Shown here piece by piece: positions 1 to 8,103 of a stretch of DNA of 64,000 nucleotides (position 1 is the stretch's first letter; the number at the start of each line of letters is the position of its first letter). A program made the translations under genes and the position numbers. Under the pieces are notes generated by a model. The model was not told the origin of the DNA, did not search any database, and worked only from the letters and a program-made list of their open reading frames with translations. Source of the DNA: JAENVU01 sp963801105 (lineage in GTDB: Bacteria; Actinomycetota; Acidimicrobiia; IMCC26256; JAENVU01); NCBI GenBank assembly GCA_963801105.1, contig CAWDDH010000003.1, forward strand, positions 620,001-684,000. The letters run 5' to 3'.

Positions 1-56
1 CAAGCGAGAGCACGAGGCGCCCTGACCCGGCGCTCAACGAGATCGTGCGGGAGGCC

Positions 57-86
57 AAGTGCCCGGGGGCTCGCCCCCGGGCACTT
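57..86. terminator. Perfect GC-rich hairpin after moeA
   Basis: A 14-base arm (57-70) is followed by a 2-nt turn and its exact reverse complement (73-86). It lies 12 nt past the moeA stop and has no T-run on either side, as is common for actinobacterial terminators. It could also serve a plus-strand gene ending to the left: a stop (TGA, 23-25) closes a short open frame from the window edge. I assign no gene to 1-56. Confidence 0.6.
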
Positions 87-98
87 CCGCGCCTGGAA

Positions 99-1295
99 TC
101 AACTCAGCAGCATGACCTCGATCTCGGCGCCGGCCTCGACGCCGGGACCGTCGGGGAGGATCGCGAGTGCGTTGGCCCCCGCCATGCCGCTCAGCACGTT
201 GCTCGCCTGATCGCCGCTGCGCACCGCCACGTACCGGCCGTCCCCGTAGGTCACCCGCACTCGGTCGAACGAGATGCGTCCGTCGGCGCGGCGGGGCATC
301 GGCGCGCCGGCGACGGCGGTGACGACGGGCCGTTCGATCTCACGGTGTCCCATCATCTGCAGGAGCGCCGGGCGCGCGAACAGTTCGAAGCTCACGTGCG
401 AGCTGACCGGATTGCCGGGCAACCCGAAGATCGGCGTCCCGTCGATCGTGCCGAACGCGAGCGGCTTCGCGGGCCGGATCGCGACCTGCCACCACTCGAG
501 CACCCCGAGCCGGTCGAGCACCGCCTTCACCACGTCGTAGTCGCCCACCGACACACCGCCGCTGGTGATGACCGCGTCGCACCGCGCCGCCGCGTCACGG
601 AACGTGGCCGCGACCGCGTCCTCGTCGTCGCGACCTATGCCGAGGTTCACCGGCTCGGCGCCGGCCTCGGCGACGAGCGCCAGCAGCATGGGCCGGTTCG
701 AGTCGCGGATCTGTCCGGGCGCGAGCGCGACCGCTCCTTCGCGCAGCTCGTCGCCGGTCGAGAGCACACCCACGCGCAATCGGCGGTACACCGGCACGTC
801 GGTCATCGCGAGCGAAGCGAGGACCCCGAGGTGCGCGGGCGTCAACACCGTGCCGGCGGTGAACACCTCGTCGCCGTCGCGCACGTCGCCGCCGGCCGGT
901 CGGATGTGGTCGCCGGCGGTGGCCGCGACCTCGATGCGCACGCCGTCCTCGCCGTCGCGCGCGGTGCGCTCGACCATCACGATCGCGTCGGCGCCCGGCG
1001 GGATCGGCGCGCCGGTCATGATCCGGATGGCCTCACCGGGACCGACGGGAGTGGCGGGCGCGTGACCGGCGGGAAGGTCGCCGACCACCCGGAGCCGGAC
1101 GGGCGCGCCGGCAGTGTCGGCGGCGCGGACCGCGTAGCCGTCCATCGCGGTGTTGGCGAAGGGCGGCACCGGCTCGCCGGCCACCACGTCGGCCGCGAGC
1201 ACGAGGCCGAGCGCGTCGGCCAGGGGGACGACGGTCGGATGCGGCTCCCGCACGGTCGATCGGATCCGGGCCTGGACCGTCTCGAGTGACTCCAT
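99..1295 (-). CDS. moeA: Molybdopterin molybdenumtransferase MoeA
   Basis: MoeA inserts molybdate into adenylated molybdopterin, the last step of molybdenum cofactor synthesis, in the cytoplasm. The protein is about 398 residues, normal for the family. It carries the MoeA pattern TSGGVSVGDYD near residue 240 and GLPGNPVSS near 287. The frame is open to an ATG at 1304, but the purine-rich GGGAGGG sits directly against that codon. The ATG at 1295 has this Shine-Dalgarno 9 nt upstream and is the better start. It follows galU on the same strand with about 40 nt between, so co-transcription is possible. No other cofactor gene lies next to it; the MoaD-like gene at 40.3 kb is in a different operon. 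Confidence 0.95.
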   Translation of the reverse strand: MESLETVQARIRSTVREPHPTVVPLADALGLVLAADVVAGEPVPPFANTAMDGYAVRAADTAGAPVRLRVVGDLPAGHAPATPVGPGEAIRIMTGAPIPPGADAIVMVERTARDGEDGVRIEVAATAGDHIRPAGGDVRDGDEVFTAGTVLTPAHLGVLASLAMTDVPVYRRLRVGVLSTGDELREGAVALAPGQIRDSNRPMLLALVAEAGAEPVNLGIGRDDEDAVAATFRDAAARCDAVITSGGVSVGDYDVVKAVLDRLGVLEWWQVAIRPAKPLAFGTIDGTPIFGLPGNPVSSHVSFELFARPALLQMMGHREIERPVVTAVAGAPMPRRADGRISFDRVRVTYGDGRYVAVRSGDQASNVLSGMAGANALAILPDGPGVEAGAEIEVMLLS

Positions 1296-1335
1296 GGTCA
1301 TCATCCCTCCCGACCCGCCGGCGGCGGGCCCGAGA

Positions 1336-2220
1336 TCAGATGATGCCGCGCCGGCGCAGGCTGTCGAGCAGGAAGGCCTTTGTCTCGGGTCCGAGATCGT
1401 CCCGGTCGAGGGCCAGCTCGATGTTGGCCCGGAGGAAGTCCACCTTCTGGCCGATGTCGAACCGCCCCTCCGTGAAGACCTTCCCGTAGACCGTCTGGTC
1501 CTGGTTGAGCAGGCCGATCGCGTCGGTCAGCTGGAGCTCGCCGCCCGCACCGGGCTCGATGCGGTCGAGCGCGTCGAAGATCTCCGGCGTGAACACGTAG
1601 CGGCCGATCACCGCGAGCGTCGACGGCGCGTCCTCGGGCCTGGGCTTCTCGATGATCGAGTGCACGCGCACGAGGTCGTCGTCGACCTCCTCGGGCTCGA
1701 CGCAGCCGTAGGAGGAGATCTCCTCGCGCGTGACGTCCTTCAGTGCGAGCACCGACCGGCCGTAGCGGTCGTGGACGTCGAGCATCGAGCGGAGCAGCGC
1801 GGAGTCGTCGACCATGATGTCGTCGCCGAGGAGCACCGCGAACGGCTCGTCGCCCACGTGCTCACGGGTGACCGACACCGCGTGACCCAGACCGCGGGGG
1901 TCCTTCTGGCGGATGTAGTGGATGTTGCCGAGCTCGGAGGACTCCTGCACCTCCTTCAGGAGGTCGGTCTTGCCTTGCTTCTCCAGGTAGAACTCGAGCT
2001 CGAAGTTCCGGTCGAAGTGGTCCTCGATCGCGCGCTTGCCCCGGCCGGTGATGATCAGGATGTCGGTGAGCCCGGCGCGGACCGCCTCTTCGACCACGTA
2101 CTGGATCGACGGCTTGTCGACGACCGGGAGCATCTCCTTCGGCTGGCTCTTCGTGGCCGGGAGGAACCGGGTACCGAGGCCGGCCGCCGGGATGACGGCC
2201 TTGCGGACACGGGGATTCAT
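1336..2220 (-). CDS. galU: UTP--glucose-1-phosphate uridylyltransferase
   Basis: GalU makes UDP-glucose from UTP and glucose-1-phosphate. UDP-glucose feeds cell-envelope glycans and also the trehalose and glucosylglycerate enzymes encoded at 42-47 kb. The protein is 294 residues, the usual length. The nucleotide-binding loop AAGLGTRFLPATK is near residue 13, followed by the KEMLPVVDKP segment typical of GalU rather than GlmU or RmlA. The ATG at 2220 has GAGG about 9 nt upstream, and a TACCGT hexamer further upstream could be its -10 box. It lies between plsY and moeA on the same strand. Confidence 0.95.
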   Translation of the reverse strand: MNPRVRKAVIPAAGLGTRFLPATKSQPKEMLPVVDKPSIQYVVEEAVRAGLTDILIITGRGKRAIEDHFDRNFELEFYLEKQGKTDLLKEVQESSELGNIHYIRQKDPRGLGHAVSVTREHVGDEPFAVLLGDDIMVDDSALLRSMLDVHDRYGRSVLALKDVTREEISSYGCVEPEEVDDDLVRVHSIIEKPRPEDAPSTLAVIGRYVFTPEIFDALDRIEPGAGGELQLTDAIGLLNQDQTVYGKVFTEGRFDIGQKVDFLRANIELALDRDDLGPETKAFLLDSLRRRGII

Positions 2221-2283
2221 CGGGGAGACCTCACTGGGTCGACGGTAACAAGCGGACTCCCGGTTGTCGGCACGCCGGACGGA

Positions 2284-2903
2284 TCAATTGACCCCGGAAT
2301 CGGGGGCGTCACGCCCCGGCGTCTTGAGCTCGCGTCCCGCCACGAGCCGGCGCAGATTGGGCAGATGGCGGAGGAGGACCAGGGCACCGAGGGCCGCCGT
2401 CGAGCGCGATCTCCCACCCGGCCCGGCCACTCGAGCGCGACCCCGACGGGGAAGAGCACTGCCACGAGCATCGAGCCCACCGACGCCAGCCGCAGCACCC
2501 GGGCGACCAGGAACCACACGACAGCGAGGATCAGCACGAGCAGCGGGTGCAGGACCGCCAGCATCCCGCCCGCCGTCGCCACGCCCTTGCCCCCCTTGAA
2601 CCGGCGGGTCACGGGGTAGGTGTGGCCCAGGACCGCGAGGATCCCGAGGACGTACGCCGCGCCGCGACCGGCCACCGCGAGCCCGACCCCGGCCGCGATC
2701 GCCCCCTTGGCGAGGTCGCCGGCCATCACCAGGATCCCGGCCCTCCAGCCCATCAGGCGGGCGACGTTCGAGGCCCCCGGGTTGCCCGAGCCCTCCACCA
2801 GCACGTCGTGGCCGCCGGCACGGGCGACCAACAGTGCGGTCGGAAACGTCCCGAGCAGGTACGCGGGAACCGCCAGGAGCGCGACCAGCGCGGCGTCGCT
2901 CAC
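2284..2903 (-). CDS. plsY: Glycerol-3-phosphate acyltransferase PlsY, reading frame broken
   Basis: PlsY is a polytopic membrane enzyme that moves an acyl group from acyl-phosphate to glycerol-3-phosphate to start phospholipid synthesis. The first about 160 residues show the family motifs: EGSGNPGASNVAR near residue 37, then GHTYPVTRRFKGGKGVAT. The conserved ending (ALVLLRHLPNLRRLVAGREL) lies in a different frame and stops at 2284. The literal open frame instead runs to 2217, into the galU start, with an unfamiliar tail. The frame changes near 2415-2435, either by one missing base or by two extra bases. This is probably sequence error, since the gene is normally essential. The start is GTG at 2903. 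Confidence 0.88.
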
Positions 2904-2948
2904 GGCCGGGGGCGTCCGATCTGGTGGTGGCGGGCCTGCACCCCCCTA

Positions 2949-2977
2949 TTCAAGGCGACGAGTACGTCGGGTAGCAT
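2949..2977 (+). promoter_or_regulatory. Candidate promoter of fmdB
   Basis: TTCAAG (2949-2954), a 17-nt spacer and TAGCAT (2972-2977) form a plausible -35/-10 pair. The predicted start near 2984 leaves about 40 nt of leader with GAGGAA (3010-3015) before the fmdB ATG. Confidence 0.5.
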
Positions 2978-3022
2978 GGATGCTCCCTTCGGTCACCCCC
3001 TGGACCCACGAGGAATCCGGCA

Positions 3023-3382
3023 ATGCCGACCTATGAGTACGTCTGCTCGAAGTGCAACCAGCACCTCGAGGTGTATCAGACCTTCAGCGAGGAGCCGCTG
3101 AAGCGCCACGCCGGATGTGGCGGGAAGCTGACGAAGGTGCTCGGGGCGGTCGGGATCGTCCTCAAGGGCTCGGGCTTCTACCGGACCGACAACCCGTCGT
3201 CGTCACGGCGCACCGCCGAGAAGGCCGACTCGTCGTCCAAGTCCTCCTCGGCCGACTCGTCGGCGAAGTCCACGGACTCGGCAGGCTCGGCGAAGTCCAC
3301 GGACTCGGCCAAGACCACGAAATCGGACTCGGGATCCTCGTCGGGCTCGGAGAAGAAGAGCTCCACCAAGAAGTCCGCCTGA
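3023..3382 (+). CDS. FmdB-family zinc-ribbon protein
   Basis: This small protein has an N-terminal FmdB/CxxC_CXXC_SSSS regulatory-type zinc ribbon, starting MPTYEYVCSKC. C8 and C11 form the first knuckle. The second is HAGC (H29, C32) where most relatives have CxxC, so a histidine may be the fourth ligand. Residues 60-119 are a low-complexity Ser/Asp/Lys tail with repeated KSTDSA-like units and no predicted fold. The function of the family is poorly defined; a regulatory or metal-binding role is only suggested. GAGGAA lies 7 nt before the ATG. It is divergent from plsY. Confidence 0.88.
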   Translation: MPTYEYVCSKCNQHLEVYQTFSEEPLKRHAGCGGKLTKVLGAVGIVLKGSGFYRTDNPSSSRRTAEKADSSSKSSSADSSAKSTDSAGSAKSTDSAKTTKSDSGSSSGSEKKSSTKKSA

Positions 3383-3409
3383 GGACCGCGGGCGACGGCC
3401 CGCCGGTCC
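3383..3409. terminator. Hairpin after fmdB
   Basis: The inverted repeat GGACCGCGGGC / GCCCGCCGGTCC has one bulged G and begins right after the fmdB stop. No T-run follows. It is a plausible intrinsic terminator. Confidence 0.5.
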
Positions 3410-3470
3410 TGCGTGGCACTCGCCACCCCCACTCCCCCGGATCCAGCCCAATCACCTCCGGGGGTTCCCC

Positions 3471-4124
3471 ATGCTCCGCCGTTCTCCGCGCGCACTCGCG
3501 CTCTGGGCCGCTGCGGTCGTCGTCGCGATCGTGACCACGCTGCTGGTCGTCTCCACTCTCTCGTCCTTGCGCCGCCAGGACGAGACCTACGGCCGGCTCC
3601 ACGCCGTGCTCGTCGCCCGCCGTGATCTTCCCGTCGGGACGCGGCTGCGCGCGGCCGACGTCGCGACCCGCGAGGTACGCGGCGACGGCCCGTCTCCCGA
3701 TGCGGCCACCGCCCCCGCCGACGTGATCGGCCGGGTCGTGCGCGTCCCGTTGTTGCGCGACGCGACGATCACCGCGCGCCACCTCACCGCCTCCCGGCGC
3801 GGGTCGCTCGGCGACGCGGTCCCCGCCGGCCGGCGCGCGGTGCGCCTCGTCGTCGAGCACGGCCTGCGCCCCGCCCCCGGCGATGTCGTCGACGTGCTCG
3901 CGACGTTCGACCCCCAGACGCTCGGCGACGGCGACGACCCGACGATCCTGATCGCACCGGCGGTGTCGGTGGTCGCGGCCGAGACGACCGGCGACGCAGG
4001 CGACACCGTTGCCGTCACGGTCCTGGTCAGCCCGCACCAGGCGGGCCGGCTCGCCTTCTCCGCGGCGGCGGGAACGATCAGCCTCGCGCTCGCCCCGCCC
4101 GAGGCGGCCGCCGGGAACGGGTGA
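3471..4124 (+). CDS. SAF-domain membrane protein, CpaB/RcpC-like
   Basis: One N-terminal transmembrane segment (about residues 9-30) is followed by a SAF domain (about 44-110, with VARRDLPVGTRLRAADV) and a C-terminal beta-rich region. This is the layout of CpaB/RcpC proteins, which sit at the Flp/Tad pilus secretin. No other pilus gene is nearby, so this may be one of the orphan SAF proteins common in actinobacteria rather than a pilus component. The protein is 217 residues, somewhat short for CpaB. The end is rich in Ala/Gly/Pro. Confidence 0.75.
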   Translation: MLRRSPRALALWAAAVVVAIVTTLLVVSTLSSLRRQDETYGRLHAVLVARRDLPVGTRLRAADVATREVRGDGPSPDAATAPADVIGRVVRVPLLRDATITARHLTASRRGSLGDAVPAGRRAVRLVVEHGLRPAPGDVVDVLATFDPQTLGDGDDPTILIAPAVSVVAAETTGDAGDTVAVTVLVSPHQAGRLAFSAAAGTISLALAPPEAAAGNG

Positions 4125-4138
4125 GCGGTCGGCTCCGC

Positions 4139-4144
4139 TAGGTT
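4139..4144 (+). promoter_or_regulatory. -10 hexamer TAGGTT, near-leaderless start
   Basis: TAGGTT ends 7 nt before the GTG of the HAD gene at 4152. No Shine-Dalgarno fits between. It belongs to the window-wide TANNNT-N(6-8)-RTG pattern. Confidence 0.6.
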
Positions 4145-4151
4145 CCGGCCC

Positions 4152-4847
4152 GTGATCGAGGCAGTCATCTTCGACTACGGCGGCGTGTTCTCCACCCCGC
4201 TCTTCCGCGGCATCGGCGACTTCGAGGCGCGCATGGGCTACCCCGGGGGCTCGGTCCTCGAGCTGCTCTTCGGCGACAAGGCCTACGTCGGGGTCGAGGG
4301 CGCTGCCCACCGGGTCGAGCGTGAGGTGCCCACCCAGACGGTCAGCCACGACTGGCACCGCCTCGAGGTCGGCGAGCTCACGCTCGACGACTGGTTCGCC
4401 GGCGTGCAGGCGCGAGCGCCCGAGGTACTCGGCACCGAGATCGACATGGGCGCGTACCTGCAGTTCATGGCGGAGATGCCGATCGGAGTCCACTGGCCGA
4501 TCGTGCACCGTGCGCGCTCGCTCAAGTCCGACGGCACGAAGATCGCCTTGCTGACCAACAACGTCGCCGAGTGGGGGGACAACTGGCGCTCGACCATCCC
4601 CGTCGACGAGCTCTTCGAGATCGTCGTCGACTCGTCCGCGGTGAGGCTGCGCAAGCCCAACCCGGAGATCTACCTGCTCACGTGCGAGCGGCTCGGGACC
4701 CCCGCCGACGCGTGCGTCTTCCTCGACGACAACACCGACAACGTGAAGGCCGCGCGGGCCGTCGGCATGGAAGCCGTCCTCGTCGGCGAGGATCCGTTCG
4801 CGGCCGTCGCCGAGCTCGACGAGATCCTCACCCGCCGCAACGGGTGA
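4152..4847 (+). CDS. HAD-superfamily hydrolase (subfamily IA)
   Basis: This is a haloacid-dehalogenase-like phosphatase of 231 residues. Motif I is IFDYGGVF (nucleophile D8), motif II is LLTNN near residue 137, motif III is RKPNPEIY near 174, and motif IV is FLDDNTDN near 194. The FDYGGV form of motif I, with Gly where many phosphatases have the second Asp, occurs in IA members such as the glucose-1-phosphatase YihX group and epoxide-hydrolase N-terminal domains. The substrate cannot be told from sequence. The GTG start has a TAGGTT box 7 nt upstream. It converges on tldE with 12 nt between. Confidence 0.88.
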   Translation: MIEAVIFDYGGVFSTPLFRGIGDFEARMGYPGGSVLELLFGDKAYVGVEGAAHRVEREVPTQTVSHDWHRLEVGELTLDDWFAGVQARAPEVLGTEIDMGAYLQFMAEMPIGVHWPIVHRARSLKSDGTKIALLTNNVAEWGDNWRSTIPVDELFEIVVDSSAVRLRKPNPEIYLLTCERLGTPADACVFLDDNTDNVKAARAVGMEAVLVGEDPFAAVAELDEILTRRNG

Positions 4848-4859
4848 GGTGGCGCAACG

Positions 4860-6212
4860 TCAGGCGCCCGCCATCGTCATCTCGGACACGAGCAGGGTGA
4901 GACCGGCCGTCCCACCGGGGAGCCACGTCTGGTCGGCGCCGACCTCGGCGATGTCGAGCAGCATCCGCGGCAGCGTCGAGGAGACCGTGATCTCCCGCAC
5001 CGGCTCCGCCAGCGCGCCGTCACGGACCATGAGGCCCTCGGCGCCCACCGAGAAGTCGCCGCTCACCGGGTTGGTGCCGGAGTGCAGCCCGGACACCGAC
5101 TGCACATAGAGCGCCTCGGGCACGGCGGCGAGGACCTCCTCCACGCTGCGGGTGCCCGGCCTCAGGTGCAACGCCCTCGCCCCGACGCCGGGGGTCGAGC
5201 CGTACCCGCGGACCGCGGATCCGGTGGTGGTCGCGCCACTGCGCCGCGCGGTGAAGAGGTTGTGCAGGAACCCGAGCAGTTGCCCGTCGCGCACGAGCGT
5301 GGTCGCCCGGGTCGGGATGCCCTCACCGTCGACGGGGCTGGCGCCGAAGGCCTCCGCGTTGGTCGGATCGTCGGCGATCGTCACGCCGACGGCGGCGATC
5401 GCCTCGCCGACGCGCCCGGCGAACATGGACCGGCCCTTGAGCACCGCCTCGCCGCTGAGCGCACTGCCGATGAGCGAGAGGACCGACGCCGTCACCATCG
5501 GGTCGAGCACTACCGGGATCCGCCGGGTGGCGGGCTGGGTCGCACCCAGCAGGCGCGTCGAGCGCTCGGCCGCCATCGCGGCGACACGATCCACATCGAG
5601 GTCGGCGAAGCCACGTCCCGCGTCGAAGCCCCATCCGGTCTGGGTCTCGTCGCGGTCACCCGCCATCGCAACGCTCGACACCGACGCCGACGTCCGCGTG
5701 ATCGAGGCGGTGACGCCCGTCGAGGCGACCATCGCCATCTCGAGCGCCGCGTCGCCGTAGTCGGTCGACTCGACACCGCGGATCCGTGCGTCCGCCGCGA
5801 GCACGGCCCGGTCCACGGCGACGGCGAGCGCGACCTTGTCCTCGGTCGAGGTGCCGAGGACGTCGTTGCGCCAGAGATCCAGCACGGCCGGGATCGCGTC
5901 GCCGACGTCCTCGGGAGTCGCCAACCCGTAGGCGGGATCGGGGGCGCCGTAACGCGCGTTGTCCCGCGCGTCGGCCAGCGTGGCCTGCACGACGTCGGGG
6001 TCGAGCGAACCGGCCGACGCGATGCCCTGCCGGCCGTCGACGATCACCCGCACGCCGATCCCCGCCGCCTCCGCGACCGCGAGCGACTCCACCTCGCCGC
6101 CGAACACCTTGATCTCGGTCTCGCGCGAACGCACGACGTAGGCCTCGACCTGCTCCCCCGCGCCCGCCACCGCGGCGACGGACCGGGCCAGCACCACCAG
6201 CTCGTCGCTCAC
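4860..6212 (-). CDS. tldE: TldE/PmbA-type metalloprotease subunit
   Basis: This is the non-catalytic partner of TldD in the heterodimeric protease that degrades unfolded peptides and, in some bacteria, trims ribosomal peptide precursors. The length of 450 residues and the overall pattern (an N-terminal SRETEIKVFGGEVESL region and a C-terminal GLHSGTNPVSGDFSVGAEG region) fit PmbA/TldE. There is no HExxxH metal site, as expected for this subunit. It lies 13 nt downstream of tldD on the same strand, so the two are very probably co-translated. No peptide precursor gene was seen beside them. Confidence 0.92.
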   Translation of the reverse strand: MSDELVVLARSVAAVAGAGEQVEAYVVRSRETEIKVFGGEVESLAVAEAAGIGVRVIVDGRQGIASAGSLDPDVVQATLADARDNARYGAPDPAYGLATPEDVGDAIPAVLDLWRNDVLGTSTEDKVALAVAVDRAVLAADARIRGVESTDYGDAALEMAMVASTGVTASITRTSASVSSVAMAGDRDETQTGWGFDAGRGFADLDVDRVAAMAAERSTRLLGATQPATRRIPVVLDPMVTASVLSLIGSALSGEAVLKGRSMFAGRVGEAIAAVGVTIADDPTNAEAFGASPVDGEGIPTRATTLVRDGQLLGFLHNLFTARRSGATTTGSAVRGYGSTPGVGARALHLRPGTRSVEEVLAAVPEALYVQSVSGLHSGTNPVSGDFSVGAEGLMVRDGALAEPVREITVSSTLPRMLLDIAEVGADQTWLPGGTAGLTLLVSEMTMAGA

Positions 6213-6225
6213 CGCTTCCCGCCGC

Positions 6226-7617
6226 TCACTCGGCGGTCCCGCCCACGGTGAGCTCCGCGACGCGCAGCGTCGGCTGTCCCGACGACACGGGAACGCTCTG
6301 CCCGTCCTTGCCGCACATGCCGGTCCAGGTGTCGAAGTCGTTGCCGACCGCGTCGACCGCGCGCAGGGCCTCGGGACCGTTCCCGATGAGCTGCGCGGCG
6401 CGCACCGGCTCGGTGATCCGTCCGTCCTCGATCATGTACGCCTCGGTGATGCCGAAGACGAAGTCCCCGGTCGCGGTGTTCACCTGCCCACCGCCGAGCG
6501 CGACGCAGTACAGCCCGTAAGGGGTCTGGCGGATGATCTCGTCCGGGTCCTCGGTTCCCGGGGTGATGTACGTGTTCGTCATCCGCACCATCGGGAGGTG
6601 CTGGTAGGTCTCCCGCCGGCCGTTGCCGGTGCTCGCCCTCCCGGCGCGCCGGGCGCGGACGAGGTCCCACATGTAGTCGGTGAGCACACCGTCGTCGATG
6701 AGCACGTTGCGCTGCGCGGGTGCGCCTTCGTCGTCGACCGCGCACGCGCCCCAGTCTCGGGCCAGCCGACCGTCGTCGACGAGCGTGACGCCCGGGCCCG
6801 CGACCCGCTCACCCACGCGGCCCCGGAACACCGACGCGTCCCGGCCCACGAGATCGGCCTCCAGCCCGTGGCCGCAGGCCTCGTGGAAGAGCACGCCACC
6901 TGCGCCCTTGCGGAGCACCACCGGCAACCGGCCGCTCGGCGCCGGGCGGGCGTCGAGCTTGGTGACCGCCCGGGCGGCCGCGAGATGCGCGATCTCCTCG
7001 GGTGGGTGCTCGTCGAAGAACTCGAACCCGACCGTGCGGCCCGGGGCCTCGGACCCGGTCTGGAGGCCGGTGTCGGCCGAGGCGACGCAGGTGACCGCCA
7101 TCCGCGTGCGGACCTGGTCGTCCCCCGCGAGCAGGCCGTCGGAGTTGGCCACGAGGAAGCGGCGGCGGCCGTCGGCGTAGCTCGCGCTCACCTGGGTGAT
7201 CGCGTCGCTCTCCGAGCGCGCCGCGTCGTCGGCGCGGACGAGCATCTCGACCTTGCGCTCCTTGCTGACCGTCTCGGGCAGCGTCCCCACGGTGTGGGGA
7301 GGCGGGACGTCCTGCCCCCGGAGCGCCGCGACCCGGGTCCCCGGTCCGCCCGCCCGGGCGGCGGCGGAGGCCGCGGCCGCCGCCGCGGCCAGCCCGGCCT
7401 CGGTGAGGTCGGTGGTGTGCGCGAACCCGGTGGTCTCGCCCCGCACGACGCGGATGCCGGCGCCGCGGCTGCGCGACGAACGCATCTCCTCGACCTTGCC
7501 GTCGTCGTAGGTCGCGGAGGTGGACGCGCGGTCCTCCACGAAGACGTCGGCGAAATCACCGCCCCCGGCGAGGGCCTGGTGCAGGGTGGTCTCGACGATG
7601 GAGGGCTCGATCAACAC
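6226..7617 (-). CDS. tldD: TldD metalloprotease, catalytic subunit
   Basis: This is the catalytic zinc-protease half of the TldD/TldE pair, 463 residues. The zinc motif HEACGH, within FHEACGHGLEADLVG, lies near residue 241 and the downstream cysteine of the family is in TGMCGKDGQ near the C-terminus. The start is GTG at 7617 with a GAGG element about 9 nt upstream. The thioesterase gene is divergent across an 85-nt gap. Confidence 0.94.
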   Translation of the reverse strand: MLIEPSIVETTLHQALAGGGDFADVFVEDRASTSATYDDGKVEEMRSSRSRGAGIRVVRGETTGFAHTTDLTEAGLAAAAAAASAAARAGGPGTRVAALRGQDVPPPHTVGTLPETVSKERKVEMLVRADDAARSESDAITQVSASYADGRRRFLVANSDGLLAGDDQVRTRMAVTCVASADTGLQTGSEAPGRTVGFEFFDEHPPEEIAHLAAARAVTKLDARPAPSGRLPVVLRKGAGGVLFHEACGHGLEADLVGRDASVFRGRVGERVAGPGVTLVDDGRLARDWGACAVDDEGAPAQRNVLIDDGVLTDYMWDLVRARRAGRASTGNGRRETYQHLPMVRMTNTYITPGTEDPDEIIRQTPYGLYCVALGGGQVNTATGDFVFGITEAYMIEDGRITEPVRAAQLIGNGPEALRAVDAVGNDFDTWTGMCGKDGQSVPVSSGQPTLRVAELTVGGTAE

Positions 7618-7690
7618 GGGGCGGGCCTCAGGTGACCAGCTTCACGCATGCGAGTGCCTCCAGGCTTGCCGTGATTCGTCGCGGGTTGCC

Positions 7691-7696
7691 TATGGT
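7691..7696 (+). promoter_or_regulatory. -10 hexamer TATGGT, leaderless start
   Basis: TATGGT lies exactly 6 nt before the GTG at 7703. This position would put the transcription start on the start codon. Confidence 0.62.
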
Positions 7697-7702
7697 ACGT
7701 CC

Positions 7703-8089
7703 GTGCCACTCGACGCTGGACTGTCCGGCTCCGCATCCCGGACCGTCACCGACGCGGACACCGCCTCCGTCCAGGGGACCGGATCGGTCCCGGTCGTCTC
7801 GACGCCATCGGTCGTGCTGCTCGCCGAGCAGGCGGCGGTGGCCGCCGTCGACGGTCACGTCCCGGCGGGTCACACGACGGTGGGCTACCGCGTCCAGCTG
7901 GACCACCTCGCACCCGTTCCCGTGGGCGAGGAGGTCACGGCGGAGGCGGTGCTCGAGACGATCGAGGGCCGCCGCCTGACGTTCCGGGTCTCGGTGAAGT
8001 ACCGGGCCGGCCTCGTTGCCGCCGGGCGTATCACCCGGGTCGCGGTGGAGGAGGCGCGCTTCATCGCGCGCGCCACCGGCGCGGTCTGA
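7703..8089 (+). CDS. Hotdog thioesterase, FlK (fluoroacetyl-CoA thioesterase)-like
   Basis: A single hotdog-fold domain of 128 residues. T34 (VSTPSVV), E42 (LLAEQAA) and H68 (QLDHLAP) match the catalytic Thr/Glu/His of FlK, including the exact 8- and 26-residue spacings known for Thr42/Glu50/His76. Most proteins of this family probably hydrolyse other acyl-CoAs, so the fluoro-substrate is not implied. The frame is open upstream, but the GTG at 7703 is preferred because coding sequence of the family begins there and a TATGGT box sits 6 nt before it. It converges with the alpha/beta hydrolase gene (14 nt). Confidence 0.82.
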   Translation: MPLDAGLSGSASRTVTDADTASVQGTGSVPVVSTPSVVLLAEQAAVAAVDGHVPAGHTTVGYRVQLDHLAPVPVGEEVTAEAVLETIEGRRLTFRVSVKYRAGLVAAGRITRVAVEEARFIARATGAV

Positions 8090-8103
8090 GCCCGCCGGTC
8101 CGA

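Noticed and set aside
2..25. C-terminal tail of a plus-strand gene at the left edge.
   Set aside because: Seven codons before a TGA are too few to support a gene call.
3208..3370. Repeated Ser/Asp/Lys codons at the end of fmdB as a mobile or satellite repeat.
   Set aside because: The units are imperfect and in frame; low-complexity tails are usual in this family.
3162..4508. A 448-codon minus-strand open frame over fmdB and the SAF gene.
   Set aside because: It is antisense to recognised genes and has no homology-like features.
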